DNA of 64,000 bases from Scortum barcoo (GCA_023238725.1 CM041536.1:17019271-17083270); one strand, 5' to 3'. Positions 51,201 to 61,431 are shown, counted from the first letter of the stretch. The notes: generated by a model from the letters alone, not told the origin. Program-made: numbers and translations.

Positions 51201-51316
51201 TAACGCAGTACCAGCCACCAACAACAGCTTCGGTGACCATGCACCAAGGCTACCACATTGGAACCACACCAGCCCCCCACGTCAGCCCCGGAGGGTCCAA
51301 CCTGAGGCCAACGTAG
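27248..51316 (+). CDS. wnk1: WNK1 serine/threonine kinase, 28 coding exons, complete
   Basis: WNK1 is the chloride- and osmosensing kinase that phosphorylates SPAK/OSR1 and so controls NCC/NKCC/KCC transporters. Coding exons: 27248-28051, 37759-37931, 38213-38433, 40146-40303, 41629-41717, 41803-42022, 42161-42262, 42394-42778, 42893-43056, 43461-43544, 43955-43990, 44479-44613, 44824-44922, 45786-45865, 45981-46143, 46235-46351, 46503-46616, 46718-46766, 46858-47001, 47288-48300, 48475-48549, 48661-48777, 48879-49206, 49739-49892, 50019-50206, 50334-50489, 50588-50799, 50954-51316. They total 5,943 nt (1,980 aa plus stop) with every phase consistent. The kinase domain starts near residue 235. 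GRGSFK supplies the unusual glycine-loop catalytic lysine (K248), Cys265 replaces the usual strand-3 lysine, and HRDLKCDN (D364), DLG (D383) and activation-loop S397 follow. After it come a PF2-like autoregulatory domain, a Gln/Pro/Ser-rich region, a second PF2-like module, RFxV motifs, a coiled coil and a C-terminus ending GGSNLRPT. The linked rad52 supports WNK1 over WNK2/3. Two donors are possible at the end of the 47288 exon (48288 or 48300; same frame). Confidence 0.97.
33955..34115 (-). mobile_element. Degraded tRNA-type SINE fragment
   Basis: On the minus strand the fragment starts near the tRNA-like end. A degenerate B box (GGTTTGAGTGTGG, about 34050-34062) lies downstream of a weak A-box-like region. 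It then runs through a body with gcatattatctccctctctt and ends in a segment resembling '...ccaataaaggcaaaaggc'. This general layout resembles a common teleost SINE with 'gggagaaagagagggagata' on the opposite strand. The family name is not certain and the copy is diverged. Confidence 0.5.
35634..36725. repeat. Interspersed repeat with internal duplicated modules
   Basis: The segment opens with 'tagggcccaagcaccgaaga', a start I associate with a dispersed teleost repeat, and closes near 'gatggggtgcgaaggtgcga' before a poly-T run. Two internal modules about 400 bp apart share strings such as 'agagatttg', 'cttcaaattt' and 'gttaaattgcgaag' (35870-36050 and 36270-36430). 'gcgccacc' also recurs (36170, 36188). 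No transposase frame is visible. Class is unknown. Confidence 0.6.
37759..41898 (+). other. wnk1: wnk1 kinase-domain exons (2-6)
   Basis: With the end of exon 1, these exons encode the WNK catalytic core. Exon 2 has DRKLSKSERQRFKEEA and the hinge LVTELMTSGTLKT. Exon 3 holds the catalytic loop IIHRDLKCDNIFITG, then [20 protein letters not shown] with the autophosphorylated serine. Exon 4 carries GTPEFMAPEMYEEKYDESVD, exon 5 the helix EVKEIIEGCIRQNKDER, and exon 6 YSIKDLLNHAFFQ closing the domain. All expected active-site residues are present, so the enzyme should be active. DLG instead of DFG is the normal WNK feature linked to chloride binding. Confidence 0.95.
38558..38591. repeat. Tandem (GTTTTTTTTT)n tract in a wnk1 intron
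   Basis: About three tandem units of G followed by nine or ten T lie just after the catalytic-loop exon. It is low-complexity DNA. The intron continues to 40145 with T-rich and TCC-rich stretches (39890-40080) and no supported exon. Confidence 0.8.
41899..42262 (+). other. wnk1: wnk1 autoregulatory PF2-like (CCT) domain
   Basis: Directly after the kinase the protein reads IKLWLRIEDVKKLKGKYKDN, AIEFSFDLNKDVPED, VAQEMVESGYVCEGDHKTIA. This matches the WNK autoinhibitory domain, which resembles the SPAK/OSR1 C-terminal domain and recognises RFxV-type peptides. The FSF pair corresponds to the functionally important phenylalanines of mammalian WNK1. The domain is split between exons 6 and 7. Confidence 0.9.
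44824..44922 (+). CDS. wnk1: Probable in-frame cassette exon of wnk1 (33 codons)
   Basis: A 99-nt open segment begins after TTTATAG and ends at CTGCAG|GTACTC. It is phase 0 at both ends, so it can be included or skipped without changing the frame. It encodes SWANDPSPPIMSPPLNAEHL and then a more hydrophobic end (YFLYQASCLSILQ). It lies in the region where mammalian WNK1 has alternatively spliced exons. I could not match it to a known exon, so it is a candidate. Confidence 0.5.
46235..46616 (+). other. wnk1: wnk1 second PF2-like domain
   Basis: The segment spans the exons at 46235 and 46503 and reads VAECQLETHNRKMVTFRFDL, DGDNPEEIAQIM, then VASEFILESERESFIEQVRE. It is the second PF2-like module found in WNK1-type proteins and precedes the RFIV motif. 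The upstream exon (45981-46143) carries the conserved basic stretch KRHQRRSVRSRSRHEKTAKA. Confidence 0.85.
48356..48440 (+). repeat. Intronic duplicate of part of wnk1's last coding exon
   Basis: These 85 bp match 51160-51244 in the terminal wnk1 coding exon with two mismatches (T/C in 'aaccctg', C/A in 'gaccctg') and no gaps. The copy lies in the intron between the donor at 48288 or 48300 and the acceptor at 48475, in the same orientation. The exon's reading frame (GTCQVSMLNPAQPLTQYQPP and on) stays open through the copy and then meets TGA at 48441-48443. No splice acceptor obviously serves it. It is either a recent segmental micro-duplication or an assembly artefact. Confidence 0.9.
48964..49010 (+). 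repeat. wnk1: Coding poly-serine microsatellite in wnk1
   Basis: A TCC/TCT/TCA/TCG-rich tract inside the exon at 48879-49206 encodes a long serine run interrupted only by a few Thr/Pro codons. Mixed serine codons suggest some age and selection for serine, but the tract may still vary in length. It lies between the first and second GRFQV motifs, so length changes would alter motif spacing. Confidence 0.8.
51160..51244 (+). repeat. wnk1: Source copy of the 85-bp duplication (coding)
   Basis: This is the in-frame coding member of the direct repeat pair with 48356-48440. It encodes residues near the C-terminus just before GYHIGTTPAPH. The repeats are 2.8 kb apart and flank the exons from 48475 through most of the last one. 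Confidence 0.9.
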
Positions 51317-54175
51317 CCCAGTTGGAGCCCTGGCCCAAGGCTGAGACAGAGGACCACACAGGGCAGAGAAGGCAGACAGTCGATGGACGAGAACCACCAG
51401 CTCTCATTGCAGTTTGATGGTTAGCTGGCTAGATGCTATGTTTTTTTTTGTTTTTTGTTTTTTTTATTTCAACTTTTATTATTTTATGTTTTTTTTTTGT
51501 TTTTTTTTTTTTTTTCCTGTAATAGAGTTGACTTGTGCGGTTCAAGTCCTCTCAGGCAGAACGAAATCTGTCTGGCAATTGGAGGGAGAGTGCAATACAC
51601 ATCCACAGCACAGAGAGTTCCACACTTAACCTGCTATTAGCTGTGGAATCGAGCTGTGATGAGTGGCTCGGTCGCGTCTGGTGACGTAATGACCCAAAGG
51701 CATAGCCAGCTGCGGCCAAAGATGTCTTTTGAGAGCAGACGCTGAAGTGTCTTCATTCGAAGAGAAGGTAGGAGGGATCCTAGTTCACATCCTTACTGGC
51801 CCTGACTTGAAGCCAAGCCAGGACTGAAGACAGTCAAGCTGAAACAACACAACAGACAACACGTGTGTGCACACACACAAACATCTGACTAAACATTAAC
51901 CTGGTTGAGTGACTTGGGATGGAAGATTAAGTTGTCTCAGAGAGCAAAGAGGGGGAGTGTACAGAAAGTGAGAGATAAAAGTGGGACAGTTCGTCCGTCC
52001 TTGATGAGATAGTGAAGTGTAGCTGGTGGGGCGAGGAGAAGAAAGACAGAGTAAGTTAGGGAGGAGTGTAATGGAGGTTGCAGTATGAATACATCCCAGC
52101 GGCTACCTACTAAGTAAGATGTAATAATGGCAAAGAGTAGATAAACTGTCCCTTGTAACTGTGGCCTTAATCCCTAAACACATTTAAACATTGACGTTGT
52201 ACATAGATATTTCTTCACTGGGTTATGATTCCATGTTTAGCATATTTATGTCCCTGTAAGAGTTTGGTGTCATTGTGATTTGAGTTGTCTGTCCATACAG
52301 ATTTATTATCATACTAATTTACTCTTCACGTCTGATATGTAAGCCAGTTTAAAAAAAAAAACAAAAAAACATTGTCCTGGTGTTGACCACCATTCAGAGT
52401 TTGAAACTTGATGCTGCTGTAAATCAAGACCTGGGAAGAGGGTGTTTGCAGTTTTTTGTTTTTTTTTCTTTTTTTGTTTAGTTTTTTTTTTCTTAACAAA
52501 GAAAATCTTGTTAAGACTCCCACATTGACACGTGAAACCACTTCACTTAGTGCTGAGCAGTGAGATATGAGGAGCTCAAAGTCCTGCATATCATCATATA
52601 CAAAATGAAATAGTTTTGGTTTTTGTGGAAGCTTTCGGACTGTGAGGGGGCGTAGCTGCCCCCACCTCTCCCAGCTGTTTACACAGAAGGTGCACAACAC
52701 GGATGAACAGGTCGTTAGTGAAGTCACATTAAATACCCCCGTCCTAACATTTAGCTGTCACCTCTCAAATCACAAGTGTCTGGGGTTCTCTCTTTCTGTG
52801 GTCTGTTTTTGTATGCGTATATTTAATAAAACAAATGTTCTTTATGGACCTGTATTCAGCCATCAGATTTTGATGTTGTTTCACTGTAATTATTATTAAA
52901 GGTTGTTAAACAACATGTAGTTAAAGGAATATAAAGTGCAATTGCAGGGTTGTTGTTATTGGTATCCTACTCACCACGCGGGAGAAATCCTGCGGTTTAT
53001 TAAGCTCTTCTGTCTATGACTGCCCTGCCCCCCTTCCCTTTTCTATTTTATTGTATGTATGTTAGTGTGAGCTAAATGCTTTCACGTGATGCTCAGTCAC
53101 TAGAGTATGCTTGTGGTGATCTACTCATACATGCACATGCACTCTAACCTGTAAACACGAGGAACACTTTAGTGCCTTGCATCCTCACTAATGACAAGTT
53201 CCAGATTTGTCTCGTCCTGTAGCTGTGACTGTACCGCAGAAGATTGATTAATGAAACCTGCACACCACGTAAATCACAACAGGTGGCTCCGTAACCGCCA
53301 TATTAGATGCCACACACACAGACAGGACTGCAGAACAAAGAGCACACTGAGTAATGTGGGACCCGCTTCTTTCTACAGTTACATTTGTGTTGGTTGTGTA
53401 ATCAGCTGTGTATTTATATTTGGTTCATGGGTTTGGCTGACATTTGTTTTTTTGTGGATTTCTCATTAAACATAGAAGCACTTGTTCAGGCAGCGGGTGA
53501 GCTGTATTAAGGTTTAAAAAAAGTCGTCACGCTTCTCACGCTGGCTCAACTTTTTTCTCACCACCTCTCACGAGTGCCCCGCTGTCTGTCATTGTGACTT
53601 TCGCCTGCTCATAGATTGGACGAATAGTTAAACTTCTCTAGAGAAAAAATACGTTACTGCAATGCAGAATATGCAATGTTTGAAGTTTTAAAGGGACTAA
53701 GGGGGAATGAAAACATTTGCATGCTGATGAGGGTTGTTACTGACTTCAATGTTTTTGATATTGGAATATTAGAGATCTTTGTTTTTTTTATTCTTTGCCT
53801 TCTTGAGTCATCACAAAGTGTTGATCTGTTTCCATCTACCAGTATCACAGACACCACTTCATATCGAACTATCAGCATATGATTTCTGCATGCCAACTTC
53901 ACTGATGTTTAATCTTACAAAAGACAACCGACTCACAACTGGTCTTTGTACAGCTCAAACTCACAACAAAGCTTAAGGTCCATGTGCTACTATGCTAATA
54001 TCAGTAATTATCACAGGCCTCCTACTCTGTACTGCTACTGACATACAGTAATATCTGTTGAGCTCTTATTTCTGATCCCTCCTTACTGACTTCCTGTGAT
54101 TCAATGTCTGTTTTGTGTATGTTTTTCACATTGTACAAAATGTAAAAACAAATAAAAATAATATCAATTAAAGCA
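51317..54175 (+). other. wnk1: wnk1 3' UTR with alternative poly(A) signals
   Basis: About 2.8 kb follow the TAG. AATAAA occurs at 52825-52830 and again at 54151-54156, so a shorter and a longer UTR are both plausible. A T-rich stretch at 51438-51516 and an A-run near 52350 are low complexity. No coding sequence is supported. The distal signal lies about 280 bp before the facing rad52 3' end. Confidence 0.6.
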
Positions 54176-54419
54176 CTTATTGGTTATTGGTGTTTTTTTT
54201 TTAATTGGTGTGATTGCACTGTTTTACTGTAATTGATTAATTTGTTACTAATTGAATACTCTTGTGGGATTAACTTAATTCTTTCATGTAAAAAGAGAGT
54301 TTCATAATTTTCATTTGAGCCATAAGTTTGGTTTTGAATCCTAAATACTTGTCTATATAAACATTTCTGCCAAAATAAAGCTGCATAAATAAAACTTGCC
54401 AAATGAACTGTGTGGTTAT

Positions 54420-54583
54420 GTGTGTATATTTATTTCTTTCCAACAAAAATAAACGTTTCTTCAAATATTGGATGTAGCAGCAATTCATTAAAACAAACGA
54501 ACATATTTATTCACTAAAATAAATAGAAAAAAGTGAAATAATTTGACCAGATTCAGAGGAATCTGTGTAACAGTAACAAAGTT
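54420..54583 (-). other. rad52: rad52 3' UTR and poly(A) signals
   Basis: Downstream of TGA on the minus strand, AATAAA appears at about 54504-54509 and 54428-54434 (seen as tttatt on the plus strand). The short UTR leaves only about 250 bp to the distal wnk1 signal, so long forms of the two transcripts could overlap as antisense. Confidence 0.5.
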
Positions 54584-57500
54584 TCAAGTGTCCAGTCTGC
54601 GTTTCTTCATGTGCTGTCCTTGTCGGTAGGGACTGATGGTTTCACCTGTCGGGTTGAAAAAATAGATTGAGGACCACAAAATTCAGCCAGCAGCTCACCA
54701 ACAGATCACGAACGCTCACCTGGTCTCGCCTGATACTGGTTCTGCTGCTGAGGTCTGGACTGAGCCCAGCTGTATCCACCGCTATATGAGGGGGCCTCAT
54801 CCACAGGTCTGCCTGGGGCCCTCTGAGGGGTCTTGCTGCGCGTCCTCATCTGATGATTCCCAGGCGTGCTGGGCCGGAGCCCTCTGGAGGACGGGCCGCA
54901 GGCCGGGACATTGAGCTCCTCGATTCCATCCAGAGTGAAATCCCAGAGCTCAGGATCATCTGCAGAGAGAGACAAACGGGTCCAGAGTGAGGAGAGCTTT
55001 CCTCACCGCACTGACTGACTATGTTGAGCCCCCTAGTGGCGACTTACTGCACCTGCTAAATACTCGTCCCTGCTGCTGGATTTCCTTTGTCCATCCGAGT
55101 TACTGTCACTGCACACAGATACTCCTTCATGACCTGGAGGAATGGAAACGTGAAGCTAAAACTTTAACACCAGAAAACAAGACATTTATACTCCTTAACA
55201 AATTACAATTTAAACCAGCAGTTCATCTTGTGTCAAAAGATCCTCATGTTTCAAATCCAACCTGCACATTACTTTCGTCCTATATTTATTTGTCAATCTT
55301 TTATTTCAGAGTAATAATCTAATTTATTAGTAAAGCTAAAAAAGTGACTCCTTATGTTATTAAATATGATGCTTCCTCTTCCATCTGCAAACAGATACCT
55401 GCTAAAAAGTGTGACTGTTGGCACAGAGGAAATTAATTGCTGGAAGAAAACACTGAAGGGTTGTTTTTATTCAGTATTCAAGCTGCCCCCATTGTACAGA
55501 AAATCCAGTGCAGCGGTGGTCATTTGAGCCCCTCACCTCCACTGGATCCTCGTCCAATGGCGACCTCGGTGTCCTCAGACTTGGGCTGATCCGGTTTCTG
55601 CTGCAGCTTCTTGGCCTCCATCTCTCTCCTGAACTTCTGCTGAAGCTGCTGCTGCCGGAGCTTTCTCAGCTGTTTGGGGTCTGTGTGTGCTTCAGATGTG
55701 ACAGGCTCCGCCGAGTCCACGGCGGGTCTGGAGGAGAGCAAACGGAGATGATGACGAGGAAGACTAGTTAAAGCCATTAAAAGCAGAAACTAACCCCGCT
55801 GCCGTTTACCTGTCGGGAGCAGGGCCAGCAGCGTTGGGAGTGTGAACTTCTGAACAGTTCTGGTTCTGGTTGAGGACTCTGGGCTCCAGCGGCATCCTGC
55901 AGGGGCCACTCGCTACAGACGCATGTTTTTCCTCCCGCACCAGACTGGAGACCCGAGCGTTCTCCACTGAGGGCTCCCCCTCAGAGCGCTTTGTGTGGGC
56001 TGGGTTCAGGGGAGGAGGAGGCTTTTTTTGGAGGAGAGGTGACAAGATTCAGCATTCAAAGAATGAAAATGAAAAATGCTTAAAGTTTAAACACATTATC
56101 TGACCTGTTTGGGGATCTTGTTGATGGCTAGGAGGTATTCTTTATCCAGGATGCAGTTTCCAAGGGCATTACCAAAGCATCTCAACAAGACCAAAAAAAA
56201 AAAAAACAATCAGCAAAAGCCTTTGATCTCCTCAACACAGGTTTTTCTTCAGATGTCAGACTGATAACACACGTAAAATGCAAATTCCAGTACTTCAGTG
56301 CTCTCTTCATGCCATCTGTGACTGCTTCCTTTCTGGCCTTTTCCAGCGACAGAGCTTTAGACTTCAGTCCCTCACTGACTCCATAACCTACATCCTCATG
56401 AAACGACCCGTCCTGGAGGAAAGAATTACACACAAACTCATGAGACGACGAGAGGCGCCGGAGAGAATACATGAAATAATATTTCAAGTCGATTTAATTT
56501 TTATCTGATGATCCATCGTGAGAACATATCGTGGAAATTAATAAATAAATCAAACCTTCAGCTGCACTTTGACAAACGCGCTGACTCCGACATAAAACTT
56601 CCCATTTATGAGGTCAACAAAGTCTACAAGACAGGAAAGTTCTGTTAGTGTGACCGTGAGGGCCGTTGGTCCTCTGGAGACGAGAGGCACTCGGGGGCCT
56701 TACCGACATTCTGCTGAGAGATGGAGTGAGACCACCCGTTGTATCCAAACATCTCGTTAGCCAGGCTGATCACACGATGCCCTTCGACGTAGCACACCTG
56801 AAAGAGTCCGTTCAAGGGTGGATATGAGAGACAAAGTCGCAGAAACAGATGTTGTATCTCCTATGGAAACTGATTTCAGGCTGACTTGCCCTCTGTCCTC
56901 CTCCAGCCACTCTGGTACTGATGTACTCGGGTCCCAGCTTCTGCCGCAGAGCATTTTGCACCGCCTGGTACTCTTCGGCTGTGTACGTGTGCTGACAACA
57001 CAGGCACAGTTAGGAGAGCAGCAACAAACCACACGCACACATATAAACCATGACAGAATAAATCAATGGATGAGTAAGTCCCTGCTGCTTCACTGCCTGC
57101 TGCTGTCACAAGGCCACACAGGCTTTAAAGCTCATCTACACAGCGGATATAATAAAGTCATATACTGTTAGAACAGGCTGGAGCAATGTGAAACAAAACA
57201 TTTGTTGTACAAGGTTATTTTGTGCTCTATTTTGTTCAAATGCACAGAACATCTAATGGAGATCCCAAAGTTTCCAAGGATATCAGACATGTCAGGGTGA
57301 ATCTTGAAACAGTGGAGCCATAAATACAGTCCTGGGTTTGAATATTTTCTTCACTATGAATTTACATAGCTTCAGTCAAGAGCTGGAACAAGATTAAAGG
57401 GAGCAGACACGGTCAACTGAAGTAGAATCAGATGCTTTCAGGTTAGAAGAAAGGGCATGAAAAACTTTAAACTCTTGTTTGTGTGATCCATCAATTCCTT

Positions 57501-58475
57501 CAGTTCTTGTCTGTTTCCATGTGTTATCTTTGGCCTGTGGGAGGCAGAAGCCTGTCCCAGCATGCACTGGGTGAAACACTGATCTTGGACACACATGTAT
57601 TACAACACACACACACACACATTGAACTCAGGATTTACCCTCATAACTTAAACATCTGTAACACCTGGTGAGGCCAGCGCAGCTGTGCTTTCCAAGGTAT
57701 AAAATGAAAAAAAGTACAATGCAGTACACTTGAGTTAAGTATACTTGTACTAAATGTACAAAAGTGTGCTTATTTTGGGGGTTTTAACAATGAACTTAGT
57801 ATGCTACTGATATACCATTGATACTACTGATACCCACATTACTACTAAAGCTATACTAAAATACACTTAACTGTATATGACTGTACTATTTTCATACTTA
57901 AATATACTTAAGTACAGTTTTTAGTGCTGCACTTTTAAAACATTACACTTTAATCAAACTTTCTTTCAACCTTAAGTATATTACAATGATACTATGAGCG
58001 CACTTGAAAGTCACTCCAAATCTATAAAATAATATTTGCACGGTGTTATCTGCACCTTTGTTTCTTATCATAAATGTACTTGTGCATATATTACATATAT
58101 GTAATACATATGTGTATTAATAGTTGATGAAAAGTGGATTAAAATATGCTTCAAGTGAAAAAAAATCTTCAATTTTAAAAAAGTATAGTAGTAGGGGAGA
58201 AAAAAGAAGATGTACTGAAGTATATTTAATAGTACTTTAATAGCATTAATGATATATCATTATCATACTAAATTCAGTGTTGGTATATTAAAAAGATGAA
58301 TCATTTGTTCAGAGAAGTATACACAGTACATTAGTGTACTTCAGTGTGCACACCTGAGCTCCTCACATGACAGGAGGCCTCCAGTTAAAGGTTCAGGTGT
58401 GTCAGTGTGTCAGTGACTCACCTGTCCGAAGCACCTGGCTGCAGAGCTGCTGCTCTCCTCACAGCTACCGGACAT
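54584..58475 (-). CDS. rad52: RAD52 single-strand annealing protein, 10 coding exons, complete
   Basis: RAD52 forms a ring that binds ssDNA, anneals complementary strands and works with RPA and RAD51 in homologous repair. Coding exons, 5' to 3': 58475-58422, 56991-56890, 56797-56704, 56623-56556, 56412-56294, 56180-56105, 56021-55810, 55727-55537, 54959-54720, 54645-54584 (1,218 nt; 405 aa plus stop; human 418). Start MSGSCEES matches the family's MSG start. The first six exons encode the annealing core (about residues 15-171): YTAEEYQAVQNALRQKLGPE, VCYVEGHRVISLANEMFGYN, GWSHSISQQNVDFVDLINGK, HEDVGYGVSEGLKSKALSLE, KARKEAVTDGMKRALK then CFGNALGNCILDKEYL. The variable C-terminal half has the conserved QLRKLRQQQLQQKFRREME helix, DPELWDFTLDGIEEL and a basic end KKRRLDT, probably the nuclear localisation signal. 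The intron after GGGQR has a GC donor (AGG|GCAAGT). The gene converges on wnk1 and is divergent from the right-hand gene. Confidence 0.96.
56797..56890 (-). other. rad52: GC-AG intron of rad52
   Basis: Between exon 2 (ending CAGAGG at 56890) and exon 3 (starting GTGTGC at 56797) the only donor that preserves the frame is GCAAGT, a strong GC-type 5' splice site. The acceptor is CTTTCAG. The join gives GGGQRVCYVEGH, aligned with human GGGQKVCYIEGH, which confirms the position. The intron itself is 56798-56889, 92 nt. Confidence 0.9.
57690..58345. repeat. Repeat-rich stretch of rad52 intron 1 (possible MITE)
   Basis: About 650 bp are saturated with degenerate 'agtacact', 'agtatact' and 'tactaaa' words on both strands. 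The left end ('agtacaatgcagtacactt') resembles the reverse complement of the right end ('...acagtacattagtgtactt'), suggesting loose terminal inverted repeats. No transposase is present. It may be a nonautonomous DNA element or a decayed palindromic repeat. The rest of intron 1 (56992-57690) shows nothing recognised. Confidence 0.45.
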
Positions 58476-58485
58476 GCCTGCACGC

Positions 58486-58690
58486 ACTGAAGTAAACACA
58501 CAACACAACATAACGCCCTTTAAACGCCAAAATACAAAATTAGCTCGGTCACATGAAGACTTACTCACCTGTTTGGAAAGGTCAGAGCTGATGTTTGTGC
58601 TGGATCACCGGAGCTCGCGGATGTTCGTCACGTTTCAGCTCAACAACACGAAGCGAAAGTTCCCGCCTGACGGCCGGGGGAGGGGTCTGT
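58486..58690 (-). promoter_or_regulatory. rad52: rad52 noncoding first exon and promoter region
   Basis: The exon with the rad52 ATG starts after an acceptor (TTACTTCAG) at about 58487. Upstream, a consensus donor (CAAACAG|GTGAGTAAG) at about 58570 marks a noncoding first exon. The sequence behind it (58610-58690) is GC-rich (gacggccgggggaggggtctg). Promoter placement is inferred. Confidence 0.5.
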
Positions 58691-58699
58691 GCTGCCTTC

Positions 58700-60340
58700 A
58701 GGGGCCGTCGGAAAGTACACACTGAGTGCTTGAATGTTTTCGGATCAAAATGGTGACTCGACTGAAACTTTTCTGTCCCCGTTTGCCGTAAATAACATGC
58801 AGTCTGTGGCGTCTACAGCTCCTTTCACAGAAGGCACAAACAGACATAAACCATCCAAACCTTCAAAACATGAAGTCAAAGTCAAAATCACATTTTATCA
58901 CAAAAATAATACTATTTTCATTGGTAAGTCTGATCCAAATGCTAAATATTTACCACATATGCTATTTACATTGCTTTAAATTGAGATTGAGAATCAGATT
59001 GAGGTTTAGTGCCCACTTGGTTTTTATTTAAAGAAATGTGTCTGATAGTGGTGCATAATATAGTAAGTACAAAAGATATAAGAAAGGGTGAAAGCAAATA
59101 TTGCAAGATATATTAATATATTATAGAAAATATAATATAAAATATTATTAAATAAAGGTAAAAACAATTAATGAAAGATAAAGACATAAAAGTCAACATC
59201 TGTGAGGTATTTTTTGTAAATTGTTGTATTTTAAAACCCCTATAATGTTGTGGGTTTGGTAGACTCACAGAAATTAGTGAATAACAAAAATACAATTAAA
59301 TACCTTCAACTTCCCCATATTAATAATAATTATTATTAACAAATCGACTATATTGGTCTCATGTGGCGTGATTACTTTGATTTAATAATGTGTAATTAAT
59401 TTCATTTACATACATGTTGTTCTAGAAGACAATGTAATTTTTTCTCAATAGCTTCAATGTGTACCAGTGACTTTAAAATACGTAAAAGAAGAAACATTAC
59501 TGATACACAGGCCAAATATCTGCATCTCATCTGTGTCCAGTGAAGTCCCCGATTATGGTCTGGAGGCTGCAATTTACGAGGTTAACACTCCACTAAAGGG
59601 CTGTAAAGATGAAACTCTCCAAGTGTTGAGTGAGAGATAAAACAATAACGACACAAAAACTGTGTTGTTATTCTGTGTTAGAAATAAAAGTAGAAGATGA
59701 CGGGTTCATTCTTTCTTTCCTTTTTTATTCTTAATTTGAGCAGCTGACGTCCACTACAGGCCTCCCTTGTTTTTCTTTCTTTTTTTTTCTTTTTTTTAAT
59801 GTAAATGATCTTTACTTCCCCTCATCGCCTGTTTTGCGGTGTGTTAGATTGAACAGATTCACTTTCACTACGTGCAGGATGAATGCTGCTGCACCGAGTA
59901 ATGGACCTCAGGTCTTCTCGCGCGATTTTTTATACCAGTTATTTCACATCACGGCGCGTGGAAAAAAAAAAGGGGGGGGGGTATGTAGATTATCTGCAAA
60001 ATGCCAGCGCCTGCACTGACAGATGGCAAGACACCCACTGTGTTAAACGGCATAGATTGGGGTCAATCCACTACTGTGTGTTTACTACCTCCCACTCTTT
60101 GTTTACACGCGCGCAGGAGGCCAAACCAACGTGGCGCACACGCAGCGCAGACCGTGGGCCACATGCGCCTCTTTATCTGTCTCTGATGACCTTTGATTAC
60201 TTGGTGGATGGAAAGAAACGCTCTCCAGGCATGTCCAGGCCATGACAAAAAGAAAAAAAAGAAAATGCTCATGTTCTCTTGTGTGTGTTTCTGCTGATCC
60301 CCAGAGATTTCCCTTTTCTTTTTTTTTTCTTTTTTTCTTT
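58700..60340. other. Intergenic spacer between rad52 and the right-hand gene
   Basis: About 1.6 kb between divergent 5' ends. It is AT-rich, with T-runs at 59770-59800 and 60310-60347 and a G-run at about 59971-59980. Open frames are short and unsupported. Confidence 0.6.
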
Positions 60341-60359
60341 TTTTTTGATACAGCTATAA

Positions 60360-60720
60360 CCACAAACGCGCGTGCACGTGGCGCTCGCGGCCGCCTCCAG
60401 GTTCGTTTTGCATCTCGTCAAAACAAAGCGGGGGCGAGCCGGAGAGAGAGAGAGAGAGAGACAGAGAGAGACAGAGAGAGAGAGCGTGCTTCATGAATGA
60501 GTCTCCCCTCCGCCCCACCGCAGGTCGGACCCTCCATCCGCCCCGCACCCTGATGCCCGTGTGGGTGCGCAGCCCGGCGGGGGAACAGTAGAGGAGCCCG
60601 TCGCCGATGAGCCCGGACGGTGATTGTTTCCCATCGGCGCCGCCTGACCATTTCATCCCGCCGGGAGCAGCACGACAGGATCGGGCACGGTGAGTGCGGC
60701 TGCAGCGGGGCGGCCAGAGG
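60360..60720 (+). promoter_or_regulatory. CpG-rich promoter and first exon of an unidentified gene
   Basis: The block is strongly CpG-rich and contains a (GA)n run at 60440-60484. A donor (GGGCACG|GTGAGTGCG) at 60689/60690 ends a likely first exon. That exon holds at least two AUGs: one opens a 12-codon uORF (MPVWVRSPAGEQ, about 60553), and another at 60607 opens MSPDGDCFPSAPP and remains open to the donor. Whether the exon is coding is unresolved, because continuing that frame into the next candidate exons gives a less protein-like sequence than the frame starting at 61662. Confidence 0.5.
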
Positions 60721-61431
60721 CGCGCATGACACACTGCAACTTTGTGGCCATTATGGCACAGTTTCTATCCATTAGCTGGACTTCAAGGCGCCTTTCACGG
60801 CGGCGTGTGTCTGTCACAGGGCAGCCGGGTTTGTTTGTTTACAGCAGCACTTCGCCTCGTCCTCGCGTCCACACAGGTAGAAAAAAAAGGAAAAACCCTC
60901 CACGTACGCACGACTGGCTGCACATTGCCTGTGTGACAAACGTGGACTGTTGATTTCTGCGTGTTTGGCCGATTGATTCTCCCTCGTCTTAATGTCGAGT
61001 AAACACACGGCGGGGTGTGAGCAGGCCAGACAGGCAGCAGGGACTGATAGAAATTAAAAGTGGCATCGATCTGACTGTAGTCTCCCCCTGAAAGACGAGG
61101 AGGAGGGGTGAACAAAAGCAGAAATGCCCCAGACTTGCGTGGCGTGGCATGTCGGGAAGACTGAGTCTGTACGTCTGACTGAGATGTGATCTGATGAAAA
61201 CTGCAGGCCAGCCCCCCCCGAAAAAAGAAAACACCACCAGTCACCCATTTTTATCAGCAGCATGCAGGGTGGCAGTGAAGGAGGCTCGTGTTGTGTCTTT
61301 GTCTGAAGAGTGACAGCCCAGACTGTTGTTCTCCCCTCTGACCAGGGGATGGTGCTTCACTATGTACACTGTGTTTCTATGGGGAGACACCCAAACAAGA
61401 ACATATAACACTGTAATGTCTCCCTCCACCA

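Noticed and set aside
60354..60734. Minus-strand frames over the CpG-rich promoter of the right-hand gene
   Set aside because: They come from the (GA)n run and GC-rich sequence and resemble no protein.
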